From Candidatus Coatesbacteria bacterium RBG_13_66_14 (lineage in GTDB: Bacteria > RBG-13-66-14), in the NCBI GenBank assembly GCA_001774505.1, contig MFAF01000005.1:11199-17590 (forward strand): 6,392 nucleotides of DNA, given 5' to 3'. Made by a program: the position numbers and the translations under genes. Below are positions 1 through 5,688 of this stretch, piece after piece; the stretch's first letter is position 1, and each line of letters starts with the position of its first letter. The notes beneath the pieces are model-generated. The model saw only the letters and a list, made by a program, of their open reading frames with translations, ran no database searches and had not been told where the DNA came from.

Positions 1-620
1 CGAAGACGGAGGTTCCGCAGGTCGCAGATGACGAGGTCGGCCGCCGAGAGGTCCTGGTGGAGGGTCAAGTCGTGGGGCAGGGCGATGACCATCATCCCGG
101 CCTTCTTGGCCGCCAGGACGCCGGGGCGGGAATCCTCGAAGACCAGGCAGTTCTCCGGGGGCACCCCGAGCATCTCGGACGCCCGCAGGTATATCTCCGG
201 GTCGGGCTTGTTGTTGGACACGTCGGCCGAGGTGAGGACGACCGTGAAGTAGGGGCGGAGCCCGAACCGGTCCAGCACGGCGTTCACCGAGTCGGGATGG
301 GCGCTGGAGGCGAGTGCCACCGGCATCTCCCGGCTCAGCCGGCGGACCAGCCCCTCGACGCCTGGTCGCAGCTTCATCCGATCTTGGATGAACTTCGTGT
401 AGAGCTCGTTCTTCGCCCGCCGGACATCCTCGACGGAGGCCTCGATGCCGTACCTTTTCAGGTGGTCCGGCAGCCTCCCCTGGCCGATCCAGTTCTCGAT
501 GAAATCCTCGCGGGTGAGGGTCTTGCCGTAGCCGGCCAGAATTTCGGCGTAGGCCTCGAACTGGAGCGGTTCGGAGTCCACCAGAACGCCATCCAGATCG
601 AAGATGACGGCCTCGATCAT
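1..620 (-). CDS. HAD-superfamily hydrolase, beta-phosphoglucomutase/phosphatase-like (3' end outside window)
   Basis: This is the first 206 codons of a HAD subfamily IA enzyme, which uses an aspartyl-phosphate intermediate to hydrolyse or move phosphate on a small metabolite in the cytoplasm. All four HAD motifs are visible: motif I FDLDGVLVDSE (nucleophile D8, acid/base D10), motif II LASSA (S105), motif III NNKPDP (K138) and motif IV FEDSRPGVLAAKKAG (E162, D163). Residues about 15-80 form the helical cap. The spacing fits the beta-phosphoglucomutase/GPH group of about 215-230 residues, so probably only a few residues are missing. ATG 620 is chosen because the hydrophobic strand before motif I begins right after it; an AGGGGG lies about 11 nt upstream, at the far end of useful spacing. 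The gene has its own promoter (706-714). The family is certain, but the substrate cannot be read: mutase and sugar-phosphate phosphatase are both possible. Confidence 0.93.
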   Translation of the reverse strand, partial: MIEAVIFDLDGVLVDSEPLQFEAYAEILAGYGKTLTREDFIENWIGQGRLPDHLKRYGIEASVEDVRRAKNELYTKFIQDRMKLRPGVEGLVRRLSREMPVALASSAHPDSVNAVLDRFGLRPYFTVVLTSADVSNNKPDPEIYLRASEMLGVPPENCLVFEDSRPGVLAAKKAGMMVIALPHDLTLHQDLSAADLVICDLRNLRL

Positions 621-705
621 GTCAGCGGTATCCCCCTGCCGCGGCGTACGCGCCCACCCGGCCGCTTCGCGGATGGAACGGGCCACTTGCCTTCATTAGG
701 AAAGC

Positions 706-714
706 ATTATATCA
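706..714 (-). promoter_or_regulatory. Extended -10 promoter of the HAD gene
   Basis: Read on the minus strand this is TGATATAAT: a perfect TATAAT (711 to 706) preceded by the TGn extended -10 element. No good -35 hexamer is found 16-18 bases upstream, which is acceptable for an extended -10 promoter. The predicted start near 699 gives a leader of about 80 nt before ATG 620. It lies just beyond the terminator of the neighbouring gene, so the HAD gene is probably transcribed on its own. Confidence 0.72.
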
Positions 715-759
715 GAAAACGGGCCTCCGGGAAAAAGGAGGGGGCATGTTGAATCACCG

Positions 760-796
760 TTAAAAAAGAGGCTCTCCGGAGAGCCCCCTTTTTTAA
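760..796. terminator. Bidirectional intrinsic terminator after the FlgO/TPR gene
   Basis: A perfect 16-base palindrome, GGCTCTCC/GGAGAGCC (770-777/778-785), is flanked by an A6 run (762-767) and a T6 run (789-794). On the minus strand the A6 run becomes the U-tract following the hairpin, so it should end transcription of the gene whose stop is at 838-840. The symmetry means it can work in both directions. Because the palindrome has no spacer, the innermost bases must form the loop. Confidence 0.88.
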
Positions 797-837
797 ACCA
801 AATGAAGCGGAGGTATACCCCCGCAACCCCGGAGGAG

Positions 838-2346
838 TCAGTTCACCTCCATGGAGTAATCCACGAAGCGGTCCCAGTACTTGTTGGTCTCGTCGGCCCA
901 GCTGAAGTAGGCGTCCACGAATACCTTGAGCGCCGCGAGGTCCTTCAGGCCGTCGGCCAGGATGGCGCCGTTTATCACCGACACCTGGCTGCGGGGGTTG
1001 ATCTGAACCGACCGGAGGAAGTACTCCAGGGCCGTGGCGTTGTCCACCTCCCACAGCGAGAGCGCCACTTTCTGGTACGCCCGGTCGGAGAGGTCGGTGA
1101 CCGTCAGGATGCCCTTCCAGGTCTCAAGTGCCCGGTCGGTGTACGCCTGGGAGAGCGCCGTGAAATCGCCGATCTCGGCGGGGTCCACCGACATCTCGGC
1201 CCGCCCGGCGTAGAGGCTGGAGAGCCGCTCGTTTGTCTCGGCCACGCTCACCCAGCCGGAGACGAAGCCCGGGTCAACCTCCACGGCTCTGTCGTAATAC
1301 TCCAGGGCCTTGTCGAAGTACTCCAGGACGAGGGCGGGGTCAATGGAGTACTTGACGTAATCCTCGGCGCCCAGGGTCCAGCCCTCGGGGGCCAGGTCCG
1401 GGTCGTTCAGGTACTCGATGTTCTGGTCTATCTGGCTGGCGGCGAAGAAGTAGGCGTTGCCGCGTCGGAGCCAGCCGAGCTGCACGCCGGGCTTGAGGCC
1501 GGTCGCCTTGTCCAGAAGCTCGAAGGCCGTCTCGAAGTTCTTCTCGAAATAGAGGACCTTGGCGTACTCGACCAGGGTGATGTAGAAGTTGGGGTCTATG
1601 GACATCGCCTGGTCGAAGAAGGAGATCATCTTGCCCGAGTGCCCTGCGGAAATGGCCCGTCCCAGCCACTGGAAGGCCTCCAGGTTGTCGGTGATGGGTG
1701 CGGCCCAGTAGCTCTCGGTGCCGGGGCGCTCGAAGAGGCCGAACTCCTTCATGATGTCGTGGGAAAGTTCGCGGCACAGGGTGGGCAGTTGTTCGTAGAG
1801 GCCGGTGCGCTCGAAGACGGCCACCTCGGTGAAGGGCTCGTCGGCGTCGAGCACCCGGAGCTTGACGGAAACCTCCTCCACCGACGGCTTGTCGAAGGAG
1901 CCTACGACCATGTAGTCGGCGTTGAAGGCCCGGTTGAGGTCCTTGGCGTAGTTGGGATCGAGGGAAACCAGGTCGAGCTTGGCCTCGCCCTGGGCGCTGT
2001 CCGGGTCGAGGTTGTAGCGGATCATGTACAGGTCCTGGAAATTCTTCAAGAGCTCGCTCCGCTCCACCATCCAGATGTTGGAACACTGCATCAGGTCGTA
2101 GTTGATGGCGATGGCGATGCCGGCGCCGATCCACTTGACGAGCCGCTTGGCGGGGATGCCGTCCGGCCCCGTGTAGTCCTCGTAGTTGGAGTGGAAAGCC
2201 ATGTCGAGATCGAAGACGAGCCACTTGGTCATCCGGGGGGCGGCGGTGTCGGTCCCGACGGACACGGCCAGCGGGCCTTCGGTCTCCTGGGCGGATACGG
2301 CGATCGGCAGGAGCGCGGCCGCGAGAATTACTATCCACTTCCCCAT
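838..2346 (-). CDS. Exported protein with FlgO/CsgG/TolB-N-like domain and TPR repeats
   Basis: The 502-residue product starts with a Sec signal peptide (residues 1 to about 19, hydrophobic WIVILAAALLPIAVSA) with no lipobox cysteine. Residues about 42-204 resemble the FlgO/CsgG/TolB-N-like fold of envelope proteins: a strand KWLVFDLD, then WIGAGIAIAINYDLMQ, WMVERSELLKN, a helix ending in the typical FNADYMVVGSF, and the strand VKLRVLDADE. Residues 221-453 hold TPR-like helical pairs, clearest at 255-288 (YAKVLYFEKNFETAFELLDKA), 340-360 (ALEYYDRAVEVDPG) and 427-453 (ALEYFLRSVQINPR). Such proteins usually act as scaffolds in the periplasm or at the outer membrane, but no enzymatic role is visible. 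ATG 2346 follows AGGAGGT (2357-2351) at 4 nt. The gene has its own promoter, a long leader and a terminator, so it is largely monocistronic. The domain call is from pattern resemblance; the partner is unknown. Confidence 0.88.
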   Translation of the reverse strand: MGKWIVILAAALLPIAVSAQETEGPLAVSVGTDTAAPRMTKWLVFDLDMAFHSNYEDYTGPDGIPAKRLVKWIGAGIAIAINYDLMQCSNIWMVERSELLKNFQDLYMIRYNLDPDSAQGEAKLDLVSLDPNYAKDLNRAFNADYMVVGSFDKPSVEEVSVKLRVLDADEPFTEVAVFERTGLYEQLPTLCRELSHDIMKEFGLFERPGTESYWAAPITDNLEAFQWLGRAISAGHSGKMISFFDQAMSIDPNFYITLVEYAKVLYFEKNFETAFELLDKATGLKPGVQLGWLRRGNAYFFAASQIDQNIEYLNDPDLAPEGWTLGAEDYVKYSIDPALVLEYFDKALEYYDRAVEVDPGFVSGWVSVAETNERLSSLYAGRAEMSVDPAEIGDFTALSQAYTDRALETWKGILTVTDLSDRAYQKVALSLWEVDNATALEYFLRSVQINPRSQVSVINGAILADGLKDLAALKVFVDAYFSWADETNKYWDRFVDYSMEVN

Positions 2347-2350
2347 CTGA

Positions 2351-2357
2351 ACCTCCT
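2351..2357 (-). promoter_or_regulatory. Strong ribosome binding site of the FlgO/TPR gene
   Basis: Minus-strand AGGAGGT lies 4 nt before ATG 2346. It starts only a few bases after the 3' arm of a leader hairpin (2362-2368/2388-2394), so folding could influence access to it. Confidence 0.8.
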
Positions 2358-2361
2358 AGGA

Positions 2362-2394
2362 ACCGTCCCGGGCTTGGGAGTCGTGCCGGACGGT
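2362..2394 (-). repeat. Inverted repeat in the leader next to the ribosome binding site
   Basis: ACCGTCC (2362-2368) is the exact reverse complement of GGACGGT (2388-2394). On the minus-strand RNA the two form a 7-bp stem, which continues for two more GC pairs after a one-base bulge, with a loop of about 14 nt. The stem ends 4 bases before AGGAGGT. This could be a translational control element or chance pairing in GC-rich sequence. Confidence 0.5.
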
Positions 2395-2401
2395 CGAAAG
2401 C

Positions 2402-2407
2402 ATTATT
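2402..2407 (-). promoter_or_regulatory. Possible second -10 element (P2) of the FlgO/TPR gene
   Basis: Minus-strand AATAAT lies about 55 nt before ATG 2346, inside a 17-base block nearly identical to the one holding the HAD promoter's -10 (15 of 17 bases match). No convincing -35 is seen. If active, it would give a short leader and bypass the upstream candidate terminator. Confidence 0.35.
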
Positions 2408-2556
2408 TCGGACGCAACTTCCCGGGGATGACGCCCTCCCCGTCGTCGGGCCGCAAACTGCCGCGGGGGCTGCAACGGGAAAATATCCCCCGACCGTTGG
2501 TAAATTACGCCGCCCGGCCGTCTCGGGTTCCCGCTATCCGCTCCGCCACGGGGCTG

Positions 2557-2582
2557 AAAAAAGGGAATTCCTTCACTTTTTT
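2557..2582 (-). terminator. Candidate intrinsic terminator or attenuator in the leader
   Basis: On the minus strand AAAAAAG (2582-2576) and CTTTTTT (2563-2557) are perfect complements enclosing TGAA and GGAATTCC. The hairpin just before the T6 tract is weak (AAGG/CCTT core), so efficiency is doubtful. It lies about 25-50 nt after the predicted start of the promoter at 2615-2643. It might end readthrough from the upstream gene or attenuate this gene's own transcript. Confidence 0.4.
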
Positions 2583-2614
2583 GGGCTTAGGTCTTTCCCG
2601 CGGCGGGCTCGTGT

Positions 2615-2643
2615 ATCTTATCGGCCGAAACCGGCGTTGTCAA
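2615..2643 (-). promoter_or_regulatory. Sigma-70-type promoter of the FlgO/TPR gene
   Basis: On the minus strand, a perfect -35 TTGACA (2643-2638), a 17-base spacer (2637-2621) and a -10 TAAGAT (2620-2615, one mismatch to TATAAT). The predicted start near 2608 gives a leader of about 260 nt. The spacer contains a small GCCG-GTTT-CGGC inverted repeat. It is one of the two best promoter matches in the window. Confidence 0.85.
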
Positions 2644-2654
2644 GGGTGCGCCGG

Positions 2655-4439
2655 TCAGGGGGAAACGCCGGCCAGCTCCGCCACGAGGGCGTCTATGCGC
2701 TCCACGGTGTCCACGTCCCCGATCTCCAGGGCGTCCTCGCGGGCGATGGACCAGACCTTCCGGGCGTTCTCGCGGCTGACCTCGGCGCCCGCGGGGTCGT
2801 CGGCGTAGGCCGCCCGGAAGTAGTCGGCGTAAACCCGACCCGAGAGTACGCGGACCTCGATCCGCTGGAGATCGTCGGCGATGTTGTAGGCCTCGGCCAT
2901 GGCCACCACGGCCCGGTTGCGCACGTGCATGAGGTGCTCGTAGTCCACGGGGTTCCGGGTGTAGAGGCCGAAGGCGTCGGCGGCGGCCAGGAGGAGGGGG
3001 AGCCGCTCCGGGCCAGTCATCCGGTGCCCCAGCTCCACCGCCCGCCAGAGGTAGTCCGCGTTGGCCAGCTCGCGCCCGAGGTCGCAGAGCACCACCCCGA
3101 AAGCCAGGAGGTGGTCCTCACCCAGTCCCATGTTCAGCAGGTCTATGGCGTCCCAGACCGCCTCCTCGAGCTCGCCCTTCTGTTTGGCCAGGTTCATCCG
3201 GGCCTGAAGGTAAATCACGAAACGGTCGGAGTCGAGCTCCGCCCTCCAGGCCAGCTCGTAGGCGCGCACGGCGGGCTCGAGCCGATCCGCCCTCTCCAGG
3301 GCGGTGCCCACGGCGCCGGCCATGGCCGACACCCGCGACTGGTTGGCCCCGGCCTCCCTGGCCTGCTCCAGAAGCTCCAGACCGAGCTCCACGTCCACCA
3401 TCTCGATGAAGGCCGTCTCGGCGGCGGCAAGGAGGTTGGGGCCGGTTTCGCCGGAGGCGAGGAGCTCGTTGATCAGCCGGCGGCCATCCTGGCTCTCCTC
3501 CTCGGAGGCGGGCGACCCGCGGTATACGGCCTCGGCGATCTCGCCGCTCTGGATGAGCTGAAGGGCCTCGAGCTGGGCCTCGGCGTAGGGCTTGATCGCC
3601 CCCTCGGGGTGGGCGATTTCCAGGGCGCGGTCGTACCAGGCGCTCGCGTCGGAATAGCGCCCCCGGATGCGCTCCAGATCGGCCAGCTTTACCGCCGCGT
3701 AGGCCCGGCTGATGACCCCCTCGCCGCCGTAAAAGGGCAGGGCGTCGCTCTTGTAGGCCTCCAGCCAGAGGTCCTTCGCCGGCTCGTAGAGGCCGTAAAG
3801 GACCAGAACCTCGGCCAGGTCGGCCAGCGCCCTCTCACGGGGGGTGACGGGGTCAGCGAAAGGGAAGTTATCGGATACGGCGTCGTAGGCGTCGCGGTAT
3901 TCGTAGACCAGGTCGGGGACGGGGGGGTCGGAGTGGGACAGCACCAGGGACATGGCGGCGTCGTGATAGTCCACCAGGCCGTTCCAGGCCGCCTGGAACC
4001 TCTCCTGGGGGTAGGGGCTCTCCTCGGCGACCTCGATGAAGACCGCGGCCGCCTCCGCGGTGCGACCCAGCATGTGCAGACAGAAGGCCTCGGCCAGGCC
4101 GAGCTGGAGGTCCGGCGGGACGGCCGTCTCGGCGGTGAAGCGATCCAGGGCGGCGGAGTGGTTCCCGGCGGCGGCCAGGCAGAAGGCCAGGGCCACGCGC
4201 TGGCGCAGGGTAGGGAAGCCGTGGTCGAGGATGGCCTGGAGCTGCGCGGCGGCGTCGGAGAACCGGGAGGTCCGCAGAGCCGACACCAGGGCCTCGTACT
4301 CCGACGGGGTGCCCAGGGAGGCGTCGGCGTAGATGAGCTGGCGGGCCTTCTCGGCGTAGAAATCGGCGGCCGGGTCGGCGAGGCTGCTCGCCGCCAGCGC
4401 GCAAAGCATCAAAACCACCGCGTATCGCCTACCGATCAC
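2655..4439 (-). CDS. Exported alpha-solenoid (TPR-like) protein coupled to rimM
   Basis: The 594-residue product has a signal peptide: an n-region with RR (residues 4-5), a hydrophobic stretch AVVLMLCALAASSLA (7-21) and a likely signal peptidase I site after SLA. The rest is almost wholly helical with TPR-like pairs, for example 62-102 (AAAQLQ...HSAALDRF), 112-140 (LGLAEAFCLHMLGRTAEAAAVF), 203-230 (LADLAEVLVLYGLYEPAKDLWLEA), 248-275 (KLADLERIRGRYSDASAWYDRALEI) and 385-420. No enzyme motif is visible, and a periplasmic protein-protein scaffold is an inference. GTG 4439 is chosen because it gives the complete signal peptide, has GGAGGAGGAAGAGG just upstream, and overlaps the rimM stop as GTGA, implying coupled translation. 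The reading frame stays open upstream of the GTG to 5000, but that part is an arginine- and proline-rich shadow of rimM. I do not recognise a named family. Confidence 0.85.
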   Translation of the reverse strand: MIGRRYAVVLMLCALAASSLADPAADFYAEKARQLIYADASLGTPSEYEALVSALRTSRFSDAAAQLQAILDHGFPTLRQRVALAFCLAAAGNHSAALDRFTAETAVPPDLQLGLAEAFCLHMLGRTAEAAAVFIEVAEESPYPQERFQAAWNGLVDYHDAAMSLVLSHSDPPVPDLVYEYRDAYDAVSDNFPFADPVTPRERALADLAEVLVLYGLYEPAKDLWLEAYKSDALPFYGGEGVISRAYAAVKLADLERIRGRYSDASAWYDRALEIAHPEGAIKPYAEAQLEALQLIQSGEIAEAVYRGSPASEEESQDGRRLINELLASGETGPNLLAAAETAFIEMVDVELGLELLEQAREAGANQSRVSAMAGAVGTALERADRLEPAVRAYELAWRAELDSDRFVIYLQARMNLAKQKGELEEAVWDAIDLLNMGLGEDHLLAFGVVLCDLGRELANADYLWRAVELGHRMTGPERLPLLLAAADAFGLYTRNPVDYEHLMHVRNRAVVAMAEAYNIADDLQRIEVRVLSGRVYADYFRAAYADDPAGAEVSRENARKVWSIAREDALEIGDVDTVERIDALVAELAGVSP

Positions 4440-4972
4440 GGAACCTCTTCCTCCTCCATGCGCCGGAGCACGACCCTTCCGGCGTCGGGTTCCACCGCCA
4501 GGACGATCGCCCGGACGAAGGGCACCAGCAGCTCCCCGCCTTCCGGCGTCTCGATGACCAGCACGTCGGCGGCTCCCCCCGCGCCGGGCTCGACGCCCAC
4601 GATCCGCCCCGCCTCCCCCCCGTCGGCGTAACGCGCGGCCTGACCCACCAACTGGTATACGTACCAGACGCCCGCGCCGTTCTCCCCGGGGGACCCGAGG
4701 ACCGGGAGCTCGTCGGGGGGGACGTACACCGACCTGCCGGCGAAGACTCCGGCCCCCTCGGGGGTCTCTACCCCGGCGAGGCGCAGGAACAGCCTGCCGG
4801 AGCCGTCGGCCCTCCAGGATTCCACGGTGAAGGGCTCGCCGCCCATAAGGACGCGGGTGATTCGCCGGTGAAAGGGCAGGCCGCCGGAATTTTCCGGTCG
4901 GAACGCCAGCTCGCCTCGCAGGCCCCGCGGACGGCCCAGGCGACCGAGCAGGATCAGTTCGTCCTCCGGCAC
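4436..4972 (-). CDS. rimM: Ribosome maturation factor RimM
   Basis: RimM binds ribosomal protein S19 and helps mature the head of the 30S subunit in the cytoplasm. The 178 residues match the usual length of about 170 and the two-domain plan. The N-terminal barrel has LGRLGRPRGLRGELAF (9-24, the family's G-x-x-G-x-x-GLRGE signature) and RLAGVETPEGAGVFAGRSVYVPPDELP (64-90). The C-terminal PRC-barrel has VWYVYQLVGQAARYADG (102-118), the aromatic segment expected to contact S19, then GRIVGVEPG, ADVLVIE and LLVPFVRAIVLAVEPDAGRVVL. The GTG start at 4972 is the first usable start, since no upstream in-frame start was found; GGGAG lies only 3 nt away, an unusually tight spacing. It follows rpsP after a 323-base spacer with a terminator, and overlaps the solenoid gene by 4 bases. 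No trmD follows in this window. Confidence 0.95.
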   Translation of the reverse strand: MPEDELILLGRLGRPRGLRGELAFRPENSGGLPFHRRITRVLMGGEPFTVESWRADGSGRLFLRLAGVETPEGAGVFAGRSVYVPPDELPVLGSPGENGAGVWYVYQLVGQAARYADGGEAGRIVGVEPGAGGAADVLVIETPEGGELLVPFVRAIVLAVEPDAGRVVLRRMEEEEVP

Positions 4973-5001
4973 AATCTCCCGTCTCGGTGATACGAAGCAA
5001 A

Positions 5002-5051
5002 CCGAGCGTAGCGAGCTACGCCCCCGGCGAACCGAGTGACGCCCCTGCGAA
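5002..5051. repeat. Imperfect tandem repeat with palindrome upstream of rimM
   Basis: Two adjacent copies share CCGAG, then CGCCCC, then CGAA in the same order (5002-5031 and 5032-5051). The first copy carries a 10-base insertion including the hairpin GCGTAG-CGAG-CTACGC (5006-5021). The shape resembles short palindromic intergenic repeats dispersed in many GC-rich genomes, but only one locus is visible here. Confidence 0.55.
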
Positions 5052-5084
5052 TATTAAAATAAACGGGGCCTCGAGTGGGCCCCG
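5051..5084 (-). terminator. Intrinsic terminator after rpsP
   Basis: On the minus strand a perfect 7-bp GC stem (CGGGGCC/GGCCCCG, 5064-5070/5078-5084; loop 5071-5077) is followed by the T-rich tract GTTTATTTTAATATT. It should end much of the rpsP transcript, leaving rimM to readthrough or a weak promoter of its own. Confidence 0.75.
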
Positions 5085-5295
5085 GAAATCGTTGGATGGG
5101 AGTCCGCGCTGCTGCGCGGGTGACGGGACGCGCGGTCGGAGTCGGGGCGGTGGGCGCCCCTCACGTCGCCGTTCAATCCGGCGCCGGTCCCGCTACGAAT
5201 CCCCCGTGGATGCATCCCCCCGCGTCTCGGGTCGAGCCGCCCAATGCGCTTGCGGATTGCCGCCCCGCCACGCTCGGGCGCCCAGCGTCGCCGAT

Positions 5296-5538
5296 TCAGA
5301 TTATTCCCAGCTTCTTGAAGATGTTGCGCACCGTCCCGGAGGGCAGGGCGCCCTTCTCCATCCACCGACGGGCGGCCTCGGGGTTGACCTCCATCGTGCT
5401 CGGCTCGGTGCGGGGGTTGTAGTGCCCGATCTCCTCGACGACCTTGCCGTCCCGCTTGGCGCTTTTCTCGGCGACGACGACGCGGTACGTGGGTCGGTTG
5501 GTGGCTCCGTAGCGTTTGAGTCGAATCGTAAGGGCCAA
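5296..5538 (-). CDS. rpsP: 30S ribosomal protein S16
   Basis: S16 is a small 30S subunit protein that binds 16S rRNA early in assembly. The 80-residue product begins ALTIRLKRYGATNRPTYRVVVAEK and continues SAKRDGKVVEEIGHYNP, the conserved S16 core. It then has AARRWMEKGALPSGTVRNIFKKLGI, the conserved helix and tail. The start is set at TTG 5538, not the upstream in-frame GTG at 5580. TTG has AAGGAGAA (5549-5542) at ideal spacing, the product then begins at the conserved N-terminus, and the 14 extra residues are unlike S16. Length fits the family (about 80-90). The gene has its own promoter and a leader hairpin, and is followed by a terminator, so it may be expressed apart from rimM. The rare TTG start may lower translation. 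Confidence 0.95.
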   Translation of the reverse strand: MALTIRLKRYGATNRPTYRVVVAEKSAKRDGKVVEEIGHYNPRTEPSTMEVNPEAARRWMEKGALPSGTVRNIFKKLGII

Positions 5539-5541
5539 TGG

Positions 5542-5549
5542 TTCTCCTT
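5542..5549 (-). promoter_or_regulatory. Ribosome binding site that fixes the rpsP TTG start
   Basis: Minus-strand AAGGAGAA ends 3 nt before TTG 5538, so its AAGGAG core is 5 nt away. No comparable site precedes the upstream GTG at 5580. Confidence 0.82.
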
Positions 5550-5580
5550 CTCCGGCTCGCGACAGGGCGATTTCACTCAC

Positions 5581-5599
5581 CGGCGCGTCACCCGCGCCG
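5581..5599 (-). repeat. Perfect hairpin in the rpsP leader
   Basis: CGGCGCG (5581-5587) and CGCGCCG (5593-5599) form a 7-bp all-GC stem with the 5-nt loop TCACC (plus-strand reading), within the first bases of the predicted rpsP leader. It may stabilise the mRNA or bind a regulator; there is no direct evidence for either. Confidence 0.55.
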
Positions 5600-5609
5600 T
5601 GGGAGCGGT

Positions 5610-5638
5610 ATCATACGATAGCGGCGGCCCGGGGTCAA
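5610..5638 (-). promoter_or_regulatory. Sigma-70-type promoter of rpsP
   Basis: On the minus strand, -35 TTGACC (5638-5633), a 17-base spacer and -10 TATGAT (5615-5610), each one mismatch from consensus. The predicted start near 5603 gives a leader of about 65 nt. Confidence 0.87.
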
Positions 5639-5688
5639 GGGAAGGTTCGGAATAACCGGGTCACGGCCCTTTCGGCGGAGCGGCGGAG

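Larger units (their letters stand above)
2347..2654 (-). other. 308-base gene-free leader of the FlgO/TPR gene
   Basis: No credible coding sequence was found here on either strand. The spacer holds, in minus-strand order, the promoter (2643-2615), an A/T-flanked palindrome that may be a terminator (2557-2582), an inverted repeat CAACGG/CCGTTG (2473-2478/2494-2499) and the hairpin at 2362-2394 beside the ribosome binding site. The stop codon of the upstream gene is only 11 bases from the -35 box, so no terminator for that gene fits before the promoter. Readthrough from the rimM operon into this leader is therefore possible. Confidence 0.6.
4973..5295 (-). other. 323-base structured, gene-free spacer between rpsP and rimM
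   Basis: None of the three minus-strand frames encodes a KH-domain (KhpA) protein or anything else recognisable. The minus-strand RNA after the rpsP stop contains successive inverted repeats: ACGCT/AGCGT (5270-5274/5284-5288), CAATGCGC/GCGGATTG with one mismatch (5242-5249/5252-5259), a branched unit 5124-5192, CCGCGC/GCGCGG (5104-5109/5114-5119), the terminator at 5064-5084, and a tandem repeat with a GCGTAG/CTACGC hairpin (5002-5051). A weak -10-like TAATAT (5056-5051) lies after the terminator and could start rimM transcription, but it lacks a -35. Confidence 0.6.

Noticed and set aside
2623..2637. GCCG-GTTT-CGGC hairpin as terminator of the solenoid gene
   Set aside because: The stem is only 4 bp, no T-tract follows, and it lies inside the spacer of a near-consensus promoter.
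802..2808. Long plus-strand open frame of 668 codons opposite the FlgO/TPR gene
   Set aside because: It is a GC-driven shadow: the translation is rich in G, V, E and L without domains, has no promoter or ribosome binding site, and runs across the promoter, leader and terminator regions of the minus-strand genes.
2637..4631. Long plus-strand open frame of 664 codons opposite the solenoid gene and rimM
   Set aside because: It has low-complexity G/V/L/E-rich composition and lies antisense to two well-supported genes, one of which (rimM) is certain.
4440..5000. N-terminal extension of the solenoid protein to ATG 5000
   Set aside because: The extension is an arginine- and proline-rich frame lying over rimM. 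The GTG at 4439 starts exactly at a signal peptide and has a strong ribosome binding site.
5118..5192. Functional tRNA (possible UGG anticodon)
   Set aside because: The T-arm looks good, but there is no D-arm, the base before the anticodon is G instead of U, the acceptor has at most 5-6 bp out of register, and no CCA follows.
5054..5365. Minus-strand frame of 103 codons as a KhpA-like protein between rpsP and rimM
   Set aside because: It overlaps the rpsP end in another frame, has no GKxGR-type KH motif and is arginine-rich low-complexity sequence.
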